From Mycocentrospora acerina (Eukaryota > Ascomycota > Dothideomycetes > Pleosporales): 64,000 nt of DNA. Under the pieces are notes generated by a model. That model had not been told where the DNA came from. It did no database searches and was given only the letters and a program-made list of their open reading frames with translations. The translations under genes were made by a program, and so were the position numbers. Shown here in pieces: positions 63,254-64,000 of the stretch (position 1 is its first letter; each line of letters begins with the position of its first letter). The stretch spans positions 124,001 to 188,000 of the forward strand of contig JAKUHH010000229.1 of assembly GCA_022701365.1 (NCBI GenBank). Direction: 5' to 3'.

Positions 63254-64000
63254 ATGGCCAACTCCACGATGGACCCCAAGGCGGCGCCGCTCGCCGATGA
63301 CTTGAAGGAGCTAGCTCTGTATGTATATAACCTTAAGAGTATTGCAACGACGCTTACAAAATCAGTTCTCTTCCTTCGACTGCCTTCCCCAAAGCCTTCT
63401 TTTGTGCTCTCTGCAGTCAGCTTGCCATTGACTCATTCAAACTCTTGTGCTGCAACAAAGCCATATGTACACAATGTGAGCAAAATTTAGAACAATTTCC
63501 CATGCACGCTTTAACATGATTTGCAGGCAAAGACAAGTTGGAGTTTCCAACAACGTGCCCGTCTTGCGATCACTCGCCTCTCGAGGCTGATTCATGCACG
63601 CCGAACAAATCACTGCGCAACACAATGCGCATTTGGTTGCAGAAGCAGAAAAAGAAGGAGGATGCCAAGGCAGCTCAGGCGGCTACTCCACCAGTAGAAG
63701 CAACGCCGGCTGTCGCAGAGATTCAGTCTGCGGTCGACGCTGCAGACAAGCCTGTTGAAAGCGTGGAGGAGACACCAAAGCCAGAGCAAGCTCAGGCAGA
63801 TGAAGTTAATGCTGTTGTGGACAACGCTGAAGAAGCAAACCAGCGTGTGGGCTCTGCTGATGTGCAGCTGAATGAGGTAGGTTCGCAAATTGTTGTTTCA
63901 ATCACTTGTTCGGGCGTATATGGGTCTCAAGAGATCAGTGAAGAGAGAAAAGGGAGCCTTGCTCGTCTAGTAGGAATGAACACAATGATTGTCGCACATG
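63254..64000 (+). CDS. RING-like zinc-finger protein, 5' part (partial)
   Basis: Visible exons: 63254-63318, 63366-63475 and 63527-63876, with introns of 47 and 51 bp; a fourth exon must lie past 63877 or the frame simply continues, since it remains open to the window edge. The N-terminus is MANSTMDPKAAPLADDLKEL. Splicing yields FFCALCSQLAID, LLCCNKAICTQCKDKLEF and TTCPSCDHSPLEADSC: a series of C-x2-C pairs resembling a C4C4-type RING or related ubiquitin-ligase zinc finger. After it, NKSLRNTMRIWLQKQKKKED starts a helical basic stretch followed by Ala/Glu/Pro-rich disordered text. An E3 role is inferred from the Cys pattern only, and no DWNN domain of Mpe1 type is present in the visible part. 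Confidence 0.65.

Overview
The window is nuclear DNA of a filamentous ascomycete, most probably a dothideomycete of the Pleosporales type. Evidence for this is the short spliceosomal introns (about 47-120 bp, CTRAC-like branch sites), a HET-domain NLR, a Set9 H4K20 methyltransferase, a Bud4-type septation protein, a fungal Ecl1-type factor and AT-rich, microsatellite-laden spacers. The order is inferred; no species can be named from sequence alone. I support 25 protein genes plus one weak small candidate. The gene at the left edge (MTG1) and the one at the right edge (RING-like) are partial. I see no tRNA, rRNA, CRISPR or intact transposon.

Layout. 1-9.1 kb: 3' end of MTG1, a secreted TAP-type peptidase (-), an arrestin-like PY protein (-), the bc1 chaperone Cbp3 (+) and the mRNA guanylyltransferase Ceg1 (+). 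10-23 kb: an RRM+PUF protein (-), the YL1/Vps72 chromatin subunit (+), eS24 (-) diverging from an Efm3-type elongation-factor methyltransferase (+), and an Ecl1-type zinc-binding factor (+) with a long leader. 23.9-27.5 kb: an intronless HET-NACHT-ankyrin NLR, the one clearly accessory gene. 28-45 kb: MRH4 (-) diverging from BUD4 (+), SET9 (-) diverging from mitochondrial uL14m (+), RPB9 (-) diverging from the Pin1/Ess1 isomerase (+), and an unknown Ser-rich protein (+). 47-64 kb: an unknown Cys/Lys-rich protein (-), twinfilin (-), an L-type lectin (-), TIM13 (+), NUC1 (-), a TCD-type tRNA t6A dehydratase (+), a stand-alone EgtB-like protein (-), an HSL-type alpha/beta hydrolase (-) and the start of a RING-like gene (+).

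How the genes relate. Seven genes serve mitochondria (MTG1, CBP3, MRH4, uL14m, TIM13, NUC1, TCD). Several head-to-head pairs share a function as well as a short promoter: RPB9 with Pin1/Ess1 (RNA polymerase II), eS24 with EFM3 (translation), NUC1 with TCD (mitochondrial). Microsatellites concentrate in spacers between convergent genes. The most notable observations are an RPB9 gene with a GC-AG intron and a 294-nt intron holding an open, Cys-rich, acidic alternative C-terminus; a solo EgtB-like protein lacking the EgtD methyltransferase half; and an NLR with seven ankyrin units in exact 102-bp register. All splice models were derived by hand from splice consensus, reading frame and family homology.
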